Positions 49,915 to 58,240 of a stretch of 64,000 bases of DNA are shown here, in pieces. This stretch comes from Solirubrobacter taibaiensis. Its GTDB lineage: Bacteria; Actinomycetota; Thermoleophilia; Solirubrobacterales; Solirubrobacteraceae. The notes under the pieces are model-generated. The model saw only the letters and a program-made list of their open reading frames with translations, was not told the origin of the DNA and made no database searches. Position numbers and translations under genes: made by a program. The stretch is taken from the NCBI GenBank assembly GCA_027587225.1, contig JAPDDQ010000007.1:62001-126000 (forward strand). Reading direction: 5' to 3'. Within the stretch, counting starts at the first letter, position 1. Each line of letters begins with the position of its first letter.

Positions 49915-50960
49915 CGCGCGATCCTGACTCCGGCGAAGAGCTGCCGGCGTTCGGGGAGGTCCCAATTGCGGAACTGGTTGGAGGCGACGCGTGGGTGTGT
50001 GGCGACGGAGCCGCCGCGCAGCACCCGGTAATGATCGCCGAAGAACACCTCGGAGTACTCCCTATACGGGTGCGGCGTGAAACCCGGGTACCCGGTGAAG
50101 TGACTGCTCGTCCACTCCCACACGGCGCCGACCGCGTCGAGCAGCGGCGCGGCCTTCTCCCACTCGGCCTCGGTCGGGAGGCGGGCATCGTGGGCGCGGG
50201 CGAACGCCTCGGCCTCGTGATGGGTCACGTGCATGACGGGCGCGTTGGGCGCGCCGCCGGGGTGCGAAGTCACCTCATGCTCGGAGCGCCACGCCCAGCC
50301 GGCCTCCGACCAGAACTCGCGCGATGCGTAGCCGGTCTCGGCCCAGGCCTGCCACGTCGCATTGGTGATCGGCGTGCGGCCGATCGTGTAGCGGCCGGTG
50401 GAGCTGGCGTGGCGCGGACGCTCGTTGTCGTAGGCGAAGCCGTGCGCGTCCGAGCCGAGCTCGAACGGGCCTTCCGGCACCTCGATCATCTCCAGCCCGG
50501 AACCATCCACGTTGTCCGGTCCGTGAAATGACGGTGGCGTTACACCGGCGAGCGCCATGGCCTGCAGCATCGTCTCGGTGTGCTGGAGCTCGTGGCGGAT
50601 GACCAGCTCGGTCAACTCGCCCACCGGCGCCTCCAGCGCGCGGGCCCGGACTTCGGCCATGTAGGCCAGCAGCGCATCCCCGCGCAGGAACTCGAGGTCG
50701 CCGCGGACCGCCCGTGGCGTCTCGAACGCGTCGTAGAGCGCCGCCAGGTCGTCCCGCAGCAGCTCACGCCCAGCTACGCGGTGGTTGAGCCACAGGTCCT
50801 CGTACGCCGCCATGTGCCCGAGATCCCAGCTCATGGGGCTCATGATCGGGTTCAGCGTCGAGTTGAGCTGAGCTTCGTCCAGGTGGGCGACGAGCGCGAA
50901 CGTCCGCTCCCGCACCTCCGCCATCACGACGTGCAGTTCTTCCGCCACGAGACCGAACAT
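49911..50960 (-). CDS. egtB: Ergothioneine sulfoxide synthase EgtB
   Basis: 349 residues, shorter than the mycobacterial ~430. An N-terminal DinB-like domain provides the iron ligands His49 (WDLGHMAAYE) and His123/His127 (HELQHTET). The C-terminal formylglycine-generating-enzyme-like domain includes EMIEVPEGPFELGSDAHGFA, RLPTEAEWEKAAPLLDAVGA, VWEWTSSHFTGYPGF and the end VASNQFRNWDLPERRQLFAG. It joins hercynine to a thiol (gamma-glutamylcysteine or cysteine) using oxygen. egtA, egtC and egtE are not adjacent. The ATG at 50960 lies inside a dyad. Confidence 0.92.
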   Translation of the reverse strand: MFGLVAEELHVVMAEVRERTFALVAHLDEAQLNSTLNPIMSPMSWDLGHMAAYEDLWLNHRVAGRELLRDDLAALYDAFETPRAVRGDLEFLRGDALLAYMAEVRARALEAPVGELTELVIRHELQHTETMLQAMALAGVTPPSFHGPDNVDGSGLEMIEVPEGPFELGSDAHGFAYDNERPRHASSTGRYTIGRTPITNATWQAWAETGYASREFWSEAGWAWRSEHEVTSHPGGAPNAPVMHVTHHEAEAFARAHDARLPTEAEWEKAAPLLDAVGAVWEWTSSHFTGYPGFTPHPYREYSEVFFGDHYRVLRGGSVATHPRVASNQFRNWDLPERRQLFAGVRIAR

Positions 50961-51003
50961 ACACGGATCGTATGTTCGATTTAGGTCACCGGCTGACCTA
51001 AAT
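50954..51003. promoter_or_regulatory. Two abutting 25-bp inverted repeats before egtB
   Basis: Dyad A, 50954-50978: CGAACATAC and GTATGTTCG around 7 bases; it contains the egtB start codon. Dyad B, 50979-51003: ATTTAGGTCA and TGACCTAAAT around CCGGC; it overlaps the stop of the upstream VWA gene. Both are perfect. Dyad B may be the terminator of the MoxR/VWA operon, and dyad A an operator or an RNA hairpin on the egtB start. Confidence 0.6.
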
Positions 51004-51972
51004 CAAGCGGCCGAACCAGCGCAGCGAAAGCCCGCCGGCGGCGATGAGCAGGAAGATCGCGCCGCCGGCGAACGCCGCGGTGACTTCTTCCTTCTCCGAG
51101 CGCGACGAGAGCCGCGTGCCCAAGTTGGCGTAGATCTCCTTGACCTTGTCGGCTTCGTCGGCCTCGTACTGGCGGCCACCCGAAAGCCGGGCGATCTCCT
51201 TCAGCGTCTCGGTGTCCGGCGGCACCTGCACGCGCTGCAGGAACCCGAACGAGTCGCGCAGCTCGACCTCGCCCGCGGGGGTGCCGAGCGCGATCGCGTA
51301 GATCGGGATGCGCAGGCGCCCGGCCTCGCGCGCGATCTCCAGCGGGTCGCTCGAACCGGACGTGTTCTTGCCGTCCGAGAGCAGCACGATCACCGACGGG
51401 AGCCGGCGCACGCCGGTGCCGGCCGCGTCCGGGACGGGCGAGCGAGCGGCGACGAGGCCGCGCTCCAGGCCGTCGCCCATGGCGGTGCCGCCCTCGGCCA
51501 CGAGCTGGTCCAGCGCGCCCTTCATCTGCGCGCGGTCGGTCGTCGGCGCGACGCGCTGCTCGGCGTAGTCGGAGAACGTCACGAGGCCGAGCCGGAACGT
51601 CGACGGCACGCGCTGCGTCAGCGTCTTGGCGGCGTCGACGGCGGCCGTCAGGCGGTCCGGGTGGACGTCAGTGGCGTTCATCGAGCCGCTGATGTCCGTG
51701 ACCATGATGATGTTCGCCGCCCGCTGCGGGGCCGCGACCGTGCGCTGCGGGCGGGCGAGCGCGACCACGAGCGTGGCGAGCGCCAGCAGCAGCAACAGCG
51801 GCGGGAGGTGGCGGCGCCAGCCCGGCCGGGCGGCGACGAGGTTCGGCATCAGCGCGGGGTTCGCCCACGCCGCGGACTCCCGCCGGCTCCGCCGCTGCAG
51901 CGACCCGTAGGCCAGCATCGCGAGCGGGATGAGGATGAAACCGGCGAGCAGGATCGGTTCGGCGAAGCTCAC
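50998..51972 (-). CDS. VWA-domain membrane protein (BatA-like)
   Basis: 324 residues from GTG 51972, overlapping the DUF58 stop (GTGA). Two N-terminal hydrophobic helices (ILLAGFILIPLAMLAYG; PPLLLLLALATLVVALA) flank an Arg-rich loop. The VWA domain has the MIDAS motif DISGSMN (Asp93, Ser95, Ser97), with the Thr in GGTAMGDGLE and the Asp in LLSDGKNTSG. A C-terminal helix (AGGAIFLLIAAGGLSLRWF) anchors it. Such proteins work with MoxR ATPases as chaperone-like metal-dependent adhesion modules. Confidence 0.88.
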   Translation of the reverse strand: MSFAEPILLAGFILIPLAMLAYGSLQRRSRRESAAWANPALMPNLVAARPGWRRHLPPLLLLLALATLVVALARPQRTVAAPQRAANIIMVTDISGSMNATDVHPDRLTAAVDAAKTLTQRVPSTFRLGLVTFSDYAEQRVAPTTDRAQMKGALDQLVAEGGTAMGDGLERGLVAARSPVPDAAGTGVRRLPSVIVLLSDGKNTSGSSDPLEIAREAGRLRIPIYAIALGTPAGEVELRDSFGFLQRVQVPPDTETLKEIARLSGGRQYEADEADKVKEIYANLGTRLSSRSEKEEVTAAFAGGAIFLLIAAGGLSLRWFGRLI

Positions 51973-52940
51973 TTGCGCGCTCCCATCCGGTTCGCGACGG
52001 CCGCGCGGCCCGGGTTTCCGGCGCGCAGGGCGGCTTCGTTGCGGCGCAGGTGCCCGGCGAGGACCTGCAGCCAGTCGCCGGCGGTGGAGAGCACGAGGTG
52101 ATCGGCGCCCGTCCGCCGGATCGCTGCCCGGACGTCGTCGCGCTCGGCGGCCGCGGCCTGTGCGAAGCGCTGGCGCACCTTCTTGCGGCGCGTGTCCACG
52201 TGCACCTGGCGGCCGCTCTCGGGGTCGATCAGCCACAGGTCGCCCGCCGGGACGAGCTCCTGCTCGCGCGGGTCGACGATCTCCACGCACAACACGCCGT
52301 GGCGGGCGCGCAGCTGCTGCAGCGGCGGCTCCCAGTCGCGCGGGCCGCGGAAGTCGCTGACGATTACAACCAGGCCGCGCTGACGGCCGATCGCGGACGC
52401 GCCCTTGAGCGCCTTCCCGAGCGAGACGTCGACCTGAGCCCCGCCCTCACGGCGGAGCTCCGCCAGCAACCCGAGCAGGCCGTAGCGGCCCTGGCGGGGG
52501 CGGATGATGCGCGTGTCGCCGGCGCCGAAGCCGAGCACGCCGAGCCGGTTCCCGCGCCGCGTCGCGACGTGGCCGACGGCGAGCGCGACGCCCTCGGCGA
52601 CGTCGGCCTTGCGGCGATCGGCGGTGCCGAACTGCATGCTCGCGGACACGTCGAGCACGAGCCAGGTGGTCAGCGCCCGCTCGCCGACGTGCACGCGCAC
52701 GTACGGCTCCTGCAGGCGCGCGGTGGCGTTCCAGTCGATGTGGCGGACGTCGTCGCCCGGGTGGTACGGGCGGATCATCGCCAGCTCGGTGCCCTGGCCG
52801 GTCTGCGGCGTCAGGTGCTCGCCGGGGATGAGGCTCTCGATCCGCTTCATCACGGCGATGTCGAGCGAGCGCAGGACAGCCTGCGGCACAGGACCCGGGC
52901 CGGGCCGGGCGGGCGTGCGGTCCTCGGTCACCAACCTCAC
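51969..52940 (-). CDS. DUF58 domain protein
   Basis: 323 residues from GTG 52940. The signature is in MIRPYHPGDDVRHIDWNATA, VHVGERALTTWLVLDVSASM and LGVLGFGAGDTRI. The VWA-like part keeps DVSASM and IVSDFRG. No membrane helix is evident. DUF58 proteins are standard partners of MoxR ATPases; its overlaps with both neighbours (4 bp each) put it firmly in one operon. Confidence 0.9.
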   Translation of the reverse strand: MRLVTEDRTPARPGPGPVPQAVLRSLDIAVMKRIESLIPGEHLTPQTGQGTELAMIRPYHPGDDVRHIDWNATARLQEPYVRVHVGERALTTWLVLDVSASMQFGTADRRKADVAEGVALAVGHVATRRGNRLGVLGFGAGDTRIIRPRQGRYGLLGLLAELRREGGAQVDVSLGKALKGASAIGRQRGLVVIVSDFRGPRDWEPPLQQLRARHGVLCVEIVDPREQELVPAGDLWLIDPESGRQVHVDTRRKKVRQRFAQAAAAERDDVRAAIRRTGADHLVLSTAGDWLQVLAGHLRRNEAALRAGNPGRAAVANRMGARK

Positions 52941-53902
52941 GGCAGACGCGCTCCCCGTGCGAGGCCGAAGCCGGCGCCGATCAGCAGCAGCACGAGTGCG
53001 GCGCCGGCGAAGGCCGACGTCACCTGCTGCTTCTCCTTGGTCTTCGTGAGCCGCGTGCCGATGTTGCGGTACACGGCGGCGAGCCGGTTCGCGTCGGCGG
53101 TGGCGAAGAACTGGCCGCCCGTGTCGCGCGCGATGTCCTGCAGCGTCAGCAGGTCCGGCGGGACGCGTTCGGTGTTCGTCACGCCCGTGTTCGGGTCGGT
53201 GTGCGTGAGCGTGCCGTTCTGGCTGCCGAGCGCGACGGTGTAGACCGGGATCTTGAACTTCTTGGAGTCCTGGACGACGTCGATCGGGTCGTTGCCGCGC
53301 GTGCTCGAGCCGTCGCCGAGCAGGACGATCGCGCTCGGGAGCCGGCGCGACCCACCCAGGCCGTCGGGCACGGGCACGCGGGCGGAGTTGAACGCGAGCT
53401 GGAGCGCGTCGCCCATCGCCGTCGCGCCCGCCACCTGGAGGCTCTGGATCGTGGTCTTCACGCGCAGGTGGTCGGTCGTCGGCTCGGTCAGCTGTTGGGC
53501 GCTGGAGCCGAAGCCGATCACGCCGATCCGGAACTCGTCCGGGACGGCGTCCGTGAACGTCACACCCGCCAGCTGGGCCGCGGCGAGGCGGGTCGGCTGG
53601 ACGTCCGTGGCGAGCATCGATCCGCTCGTGTCGAAGACGAGCAGGACGTTGGCCTCACGACGCTCGGCGTCGACCGTCCGCTCCGGGCGGGCGATCCCGA
53701 CGAGCAACGCCGCCAGGGCGAGCAGCGCGAACACCGCCGGGACGTGGCGCGTGTACGAGCGCCCGGCCACCGCGGCCAGCAGGTCGACGTTCGTGAACGT
53801 GACCGCGTACTTGCGCCGCCGTCGCTGCATGAGGGCGTACAACACCGCGACGAGCGGTACCGCCACCAGGAGAAGCAGCAGAAGCGGCGCTTGGAACGTC
53901 AT
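52937..53902 (-). CDS. VWA-domain membrane protein (BatA/BatB-like)
   Basis: 321 residues. Helices APLLLLLLVAVPLVAVLYAL and VPAVFALLALAALLVGIA are N-terminal. MIDAS is DTSGSM (Asp91, Ser93, Ser95), with GATAMGDALQ and LLGDGSSTRG completing the metal site. The C-terminal helix SAFAGAALVLLLIGAGFGLA is an anchor. It resembles the protein at 50998-51972 throughout (TLKEIARLSGGRQ vs TLQDIARDTGGQF), so the two arose by duplication around the DUF58 gene. Confidence 0.88.
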   Translation of the reverse strand: MTFQAPLLLLLLVAVPLVAVLYALMQRRRRKYAVTFTNVDLLAAVAGRSYTRHVPAVFALLALAALLVGIARPERTVDAERREANVLLVFDTSGSMLATDVQPTRLAAAQLAGVTFTDAVPDEFRIGVIGFGSSAQQLTEPTTDHLRVKTTIQSLQVAGATAMGDALQLAFNSARVPVPDGLGGSRRLPSAIVLLGDGSSTRGNDPIDVVQDSKKFKIPVYTVALGSQNGTLTHTDPNTGVTNTERVPPDLLTLQDIARDTGGQFFATADANRLAAVYRNIGTRLTKTKEKQQVTSAFAGAALVLLLIGAGFGLARGARLP

Positions 53903-54939
53903 GCGCCGTAATAGACCCCGCTGCCCCGCTCCTGCGCGAGCTCGATGCGGGGCATCGGAACGCGCTCGAGGACGTCGTCGAGGACGCGATCGGAGTCCAC
54001 GCCGGCCGCAAGGGCCTCGTAGGTGAGCACGATCCGGTGCCGCAAGACGTCGCGCGCGAGGTCACGCACGTCGATCGGCAGCATGTAGTCGCGGCCGCGC
54101 AGCAGCGCGAGTGCCCGGCCCGCGTGGATCAGGTTGATCGAGCCGCGCGGCGAGGCGCCGAACTCCACCCAGTTCTCCTCGCCCGGATCGCGCGTGGCCG
54201 TGGTGAGCGCGACGGCGTACTCCATCACGCGCCGGTCCACGTAGACCGTGCCGGCGGCGCGCTGGTGCTCGGCGAGCTTCTCCGGGTTGAGGACCTCACG
54301 GGCGCGAATGCCGGTCTCCAGGCTGCGCTCGACCACGGAGACCTCGTCGCGGTGCGTCGGGTAGTCGACGACGAGCTTGAACATGAAGCGGTCGACCTGC
54401 GCCTCGGGCAGCGGGTACGTGCCCTCGGACTCGATCGGGTTCTGCGTCGCGAGCACGAGGAACGGCGCCGGGACGTGATGCGTCTCGTGGCCGATCGTGA
54501 CCTGGCGCTCCTGCATCACCTCGAGCAGGGCCGACTGCACCTTCGCGGGCGCGCGGTTGATCTCGTCCGCGAGCAGGAAGTTGCAGAACACCGGGCCGAG
54601 CTCGGTGTCGAAGCCGCCGCTGTCCGGCCGGTAGATGCGCGTGCCGACGAGGTCCGCCGGGACGAGGTCGGGCGTGAACTGCAGGCGCTTGAAGCTGCCG
54701 CCGAGCACGTCCGCCACGGTCTTGACCGTCAGCGTCTTGGCCAGACCCGGGACGCCCTCGAGCAGCACGTGGCCGCCGGCGAGCAGGGCCACGAGGACGC
54801 GCTCCAGCATCGCCTCCTGGCCCACGATCACCCGCTTGATCTCGAACAGCGCCGTCTCCAGCGCGTCGTGGGCTTCACGCGAGGGACTCGGCTCTTGGCG
54901 CGAGTCGAGCGCGTGGAGCCGCCGGTCCTCGTGGGTCAC
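53899..54939 (-). CDS. MoxR family AAA+ ATPase
   Basis: 346 residues from GTG 54939. Walker A is EGVPGLAKT (61-69) and Walker B LLADEINRAP (Asp125, Glu126). Sensor and family motifs include ATQNPIESEGTYPLPEAQVD, RFMFKLVVDYP and GASPRGSINLIHAGRALALL. MoxR proteins act as ATP-driven chaperones that insert cofactors or mature partner proteins, here the VWA proteins. It is the first gene of a four-gene unit joined by 4-bp overlaps, starting 29 bp after the protease gene. Confidence 0.93.
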   Translation of the reverse strand: MTHEDRRLHALDSRQEPSPSREAHDALETALFEIKRVIVGQEAMLERVLVALLAGGHVLLEGVPGLAKTLTVKTVADVLGGSFKRLQFTPDLVPADLVGTRIYRPDSGGFDTELGPVFCNFLLADEINRAPAKVQSALLEVMQERQVTIGHETHHVPAPFLVLATQNPIESEGTYPLPEAQVDRFMFKLVVDYPTHRDEVSVVERSLETGIRAREVLNPEKLAEHQRAAGTVYVDRRVMEYAVALTTATRDPGEENWVEFGASPRGSINLIHAGRALALLRGRDYMLPIDVRDLARDVLRHRIVLTYEALAAGVDSDRVLDDVLERVPMPRIELAQERGSGVYYGA

Positions 54940-54967
54940 GGGTGCTTCTCCTGGGTGTGCGTGCGGG

Positions 54968-56041
54968 TCATCGGCAGTTCTGGGTCGCCTGCGTCTCGGG
55001 ACGCGTTCCGAGCTGGATGGTCAGCGTACGTTCCTGGCCGCCGCGCACGACCACCACTTTGGCCTGTTCCCCGGGCTTGCGGGCGGTAACCGCGGAGGAG
55101 ACGTCCTCGGAGGACTTGATGTCCTTGTTGTCGATCTTCGTGATCTTGTCGCCCGGCTGGAGGCCGCCCTGGGCGGCGGGGCCGTTGGCGACGACCGAGT
55201 CCACGAGCGCGCCGGAGCGGTCCGGCGGAGTGCCGTTGCGCACGCCGAGGTACGCGCGTTCGACCTTCCCGCCGTCCTTGATCAGCGGCACGACGAACTT
55301 CACGGTGGAGACCGGGACCGCGAAGCCCACGCCGGAGTTGGAGTTGCTCGAGCTGCGGATCTGGCTGTTGACGCCGATCACGCGGCCGTTGCCGTCCAGC
55401 AGCGGGCCGCCCGAGTTGCCGGGGTTGATCGCGGCGTCCGTCTGGACGGCGTCGGCGATCGGGTAGCAGTTCGGGGAGTCGATCGTGCGGCCGAGGCTGG
55501 AGATGATGCCCGTCGTCACGGTGCCTTCGAGGCCGAACGGTGAGCCGATGGCGATCGCCTGGTCGCCGGGCTCCAGCGTGGTCGAATCGCCCAGCTCCAG
55601 CGGCTTCAGGCCGCCCTTGACGGCGCCCGGGTCGACCTTGAGGACGGCGAGGTCGCTCGACGGGTCCTGGCCCATCAGGCGCGCGGGAATCGGCTCCGGG
55701 TTGCCGCCGATCACCACCTGGAACTGGTTGGAGCCTTCGACGACGTGGTCATTGGTGACGATGTGGCCGTCGTCGTCGAGGACGAAGCCGGAGCCGGTGC
55801 CGGTCTGGCCCGCCTGGATGAAGACCACGCCCGGGGAGACGCGTTTGTAGAGCTCCGAGATGTCCGCGGGCGCGCTGCCCTTGTCATCGTCGTCGGAGTT
55901 GTTCGCGGTGGGCGGCGATGGTGCGGCCGCCGACGTGGAGGACGAGGGCGCGTCGTCGTCGATCAGGCCGCCGACGGCCAAAGCCGCGACGACCGCGCCG
56001 ACCGTGACAGCGCCCGCCAGGAAGGAGACGAAGGAGCGCAT
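54968..56041 (-). CDS. HtrA/DegP-like membrane-anchored serine protease with PDZ domain
   Basis: 357 residues. An N-terminal anchor (FLAGAVTVGAVVAALAVGGL) and an acidic Ser/Pro linker precede the trypsin-like domain with His99 (VTNDHVVEG), Asp130 (DPSSDLAVLKVD) and Ser210 (INPGNSGGPLL). A PDZ domain (ERAYLGVRNGTPPDRSGALV, GGLQPGDKITKIDNKDI) ends the protein. It degrades or refolds misfolded exported proteins. It is divergent from an OmpR/HK pair, reminiscent of mycobacterial MprAB-PepD, so regulation by that pair is plausible. The same strand as the MoxR operon continues 28 bp downstream. Confidence 0.92.
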   Translation of the reverse strand: MRSFVSFLAGAVTVGAVVAALAVGGLIDDDAPSSSTSAAAPSPPTANNSDDDDKGSAPADISELYKRVSPGVVFIQAGQTGTGSGFVLDDDGHIVTNDHVVEGSNQFQVVIGGNPEPIPARLMGQDPSSDLAVLKVDPGAVKGGLKPLELGDSTTLEPGDQAIAIGSPFGLEGTVTTGIISSLGRTIDSPNCYPIADAVQTDAAINPGNSGGPLLDGNGRVIGVNSQIRSSSNSNSGVGFAVPVSTVKFVVPLIKDGGKVERAYLGVRNGTPPDRSGALVDSVVANGPAAQGGLQPGDKITKIDNKDIKSSEDVSSAVTARKPGEQAKVVVVRGGQERTLTIQLGTRPETQATQNCR

Positions 56042-56124
56042 AGCCCACGCATGAGAGCGCGACTTCCTAAAGATCGCATGGTCTTCTGTGATTCTTACGT
56101 TGGGAACCGACCTTTCGAGAGCTG

Positions 56125-56805
56125 ATGACCCGCGTCCTGATCGTCGATGATGAACCCGCCGTCCGCGCCGCGCTGGACCGCGCGCTGCGCCTGGACGGCT
56201 ACGACGTGACGCTGGCGGCGGACGGGCGCGAGGCGTTGGACCGGCTGGCGGACACGCGCCAGGATGCGGTGATCCTGGATGTGGCGATGCCGGGCGTGGA
56301 CGGGTTGGAGGTCTGCCGGCGCCTGCGCGACGCGGGCGATCGCACGCCGGTTCTCATGCTGACCGCGCGCGACGCGATCGACGACCGGGTCGCCGGGCTG
56401 GACGCGGGCGCCGACGACTACCTGGTGAAGCCCTTTGCCTTGAAGGAGCTGAAGGCGCGGCTGCGGGCATTGTTGCGGCGCGCGGACGGCGCTGCGCCCG
56501 AGGACGGGTCCGTGCTGCGCTTCGCCGATCTGACGTTGGACCGCGGGGCCTGGGAGGCGCGCCGGAGCTCGCGGGTGCTGGAGCTCTCGCGTACGGAGTT
56601 CCAGCTGCTGGCGTTGTTCCTGGAGCACCCGAAGCAGGTGCTGACGCGCTCGCAGATCTTCGAGCGCGTGTGGGGCTACGACTTCGGGTCCTCGTCCAAT
56701 TCGCTGGGCGTCTACATGGGCTACCTGCGCCGCAAGACCGAAGAGGGCGGCGAGTCGCGGCTCCTGCACACGGTGCGGGGCGTGGGCTACGTGCTGCGGG
56801 ACTGA
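56125..56805 (+). CDS. OmpR/MprA-type response regulator
   Basis: 226 residues. The receiver has Asp8/Asp9, phosphoacceptor Asp52 (AVILDVAMPGVDG) and Lys102 (YLVKPFALKEL). The winged-helix output domain is LELSRTEFQLLALFLEHPKQ, VLTRSQIFERVWGYDFGSSS and YMGYLRRKTE. It lies 83 bp from the divergent HtrA gene and overlaps the kinase start (TGATG), so regulator and kinase form one unit that probably senses envelope stress. Confidence 0.93.
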   Translation: MTRVLIVDDEPAVRAALDRALRLDGYDVTLAADGREALDRLADTRQDAVILDVAMPGVDGLEVCRRLRDAGDRTPVLMLTARDAIDDRVAGLDAGADDYLVKPFALKELKARLRALLRRADGAAPEDGSVLRFADLTLDRGAWEARRSSRVLELSRTEFQLLALFLEHPKQVLTRSQIFERVWGYDFGSSSNSLGVYMGYLRRKTEEGGESRLLHTVRGVGYVLRD

Positions 56806-58175
56806 TGTCCTCGCTTCCTCTGCGTCGCCGCATGACGATCGCGGTGGCGATCGCCGTGGCCGTGGCTGTCGCGCTGGCCGCGCTCGTGGCTTATTTGGCG
56901 GTCCGCGGGGCCCTGCGCGGTGAGGTCGACCGGGCGCTCGAGCAGCAGCGCGTCATCCCGCCTCCGCAGGGGCCGCCCGAGGGTCGCTTCGGGCGGCGGT
57001 TCGGGCCGCTGCCGGCGCGGTTCGGCGGGCCGACGCCGTACATCCAGATCATCGACGCCGGCGACATCGTGGACGTCCGTGGCAGCGAGCAGGTCGAGAT
57101 CCCGGTCCAGGACCGTGCCCGCGACGTCGCCGCGGGCGTCGCCCAGCCGTTCTTCGCCGACGTCGACGTGAACGGGACGCACACGCGCGTGCTGACCGCG
57201 CCGGTCGGCGGGGGCTTCGCGGTGCAGTTCGGGCGCTCCTTGGAGCCCGCCGACTCCGTTTTGGCCCGGTTGCGGTTGATTCTGCTGTTCGTGGTGTTCG
57301 GCGGGATCGCGCTCGCGGTGGCGCTGGGCCGCCTCGTCTCGCGCAACGTGGTCGCGCCGATCGTGCACGTGACCGACGCGGCTCGCCACATCGCCGCCAC
57401 CGAGGACCTCGGTCGCCGGATCGAGGTCGAGACCCACGACGAGGTCGGCGAGCTCGCCGAGCACTTCAACGCGATGCTCGACACGCTGGAGCGGAGCGTC
57501 GCCGCGCAGCGGCAGTTGGTCGCCGACGCCTCGCACGAGCTCCGCACCCCGATCACCTCCTTGCGCACCAACATCGAGGTGCTCGCGGAGTCCGAGGCGC
57601 TGCCTCCCGACGAGCGCGCCCGCCTCTTGGCCGACGTCGAGGAGCAGACGACCGAGCTGGGGATGCTCGTCGCGGACCTGATCGAGCTCGCCCGCGGCGA
57701 CGAGCCGAGTCGCGAGCGCGAGGACGTCCGCCTAGACGACCTCGTCCGCGAGGCCGTCACCCGCGCGAAGCGCCACGCCCCGTCGATCGACTTCCGCGCG
57801 GAGCTGGAACCGGCGGTCCTCGACGGCACCCGCGAGCGCCTCTCGCGCGCGGTGAACAACCTGTTGGACAACGCCGCCAAGCACTCCCCACCCGGCGGCA
57901 TCGTCGAGGTCGAGGCCGGCCCTTCGGGCGTTCGCGTCCGCGACCACGGCACCGGCGTCGACCCCCAGGACCTCCCCCACCTCTTCGACCGCTTCTACCG
58001 CGGCGCCTCCTCCCGCGGCCGCCCCGGCTCCGGCCTCGGCCTCGCCATCGTCCGCCAGGTCGCCGAACAACACGGCGGCACCGTCCGCGCCACCAACACC
58101 CCATCCGGCGGAGCCGAATTCACCCTCGCCCTCCCCGCCGCCGCCCCGGCCTCGGCCTCGCTCTGGCAAACCTAA
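56805..58175 (+). CDS. Two-component sensor histidine kinase
   Basis: 456 residues. Two helices (about 11-34 and 154-175) bracket an extracytoplasmic sensor of about 120 residues containing a Pro/Gly/Arg-rich stretch (IPPPQGPPEGRFGRRFGPLP). HAMP follows (RNVVAPIVHVTDAARHIAAT), then the H-box with His244 (DASHELRTPI). The ATPase has the N-box NNLLDNAAKHS, the G1 box DHGTG, and GSGLGLAIVRQVAEQHGG. It partners the overlapping response regulator. Confidence 0.93.
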   Translation: MSSLPLRRRMTIAVAIAVAVAVALAALVAYLAVRGALRGEVDRALEQQRVIPPPQGPPEGRFGRRFGPLPARFGGPTPYIQIIDAGDIVDVRGSEQVEIPVQDRARDVAAGVAQPFFADVDVNGTHTRVLTAPVGGGFAVQFGRSLEPADSVLARLRLILLFVVFGGIALAVALGRLVSRNVVAPIVHVTDAARHIAATEDLGRRIEVETHDEVGELAEHFNAMLDTLERSVAAQRQLVADASHELRTPITSLRTNIEVLAESEALPPDERARLLADVEEQTTELGMLVADLIELARGDEPSREREDVRLDDLVREAVTRAKRHAPSIDFRAELEPAVLDGTRERLSRAVNNLLDNAAKHSPPGGIVEVEAGPSGVRVRDHGTGVDPQDLPHLFDRFYRGASSRGRPGSGLGLAIVRQVAEQHGGTVRATNTPSGGAEFTLALPAAAPASASLWQT

Positions 58176-58184
58176 CGCCCAGAT

Positions 58185-58202
58185 AAAGGGTCTGACCCCT
58201 TT
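58185..58202. repeat. REP palindrome, left copy
   Basis: AAAGGGTCTGACCCCTTT: the stem matches the right copy but lacks one G in its left arm, leaving GGGTC/GACCC perfectly paired around one T. Confidence 0.75.
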
Positions 58203-58240
58203 AGGTTCGGAGAGGGGGCGAGAAATGGTCGTGGCGGCCT

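Noticed and set aside
50954-50978. LexA/SOS box at the egtB start because of CGAAC and GTTCG halves
   Set aside because: The half-sites are 7 bp further apart than in actinobacterial or Bacillus SOS boxes, so the spacing does not fit.
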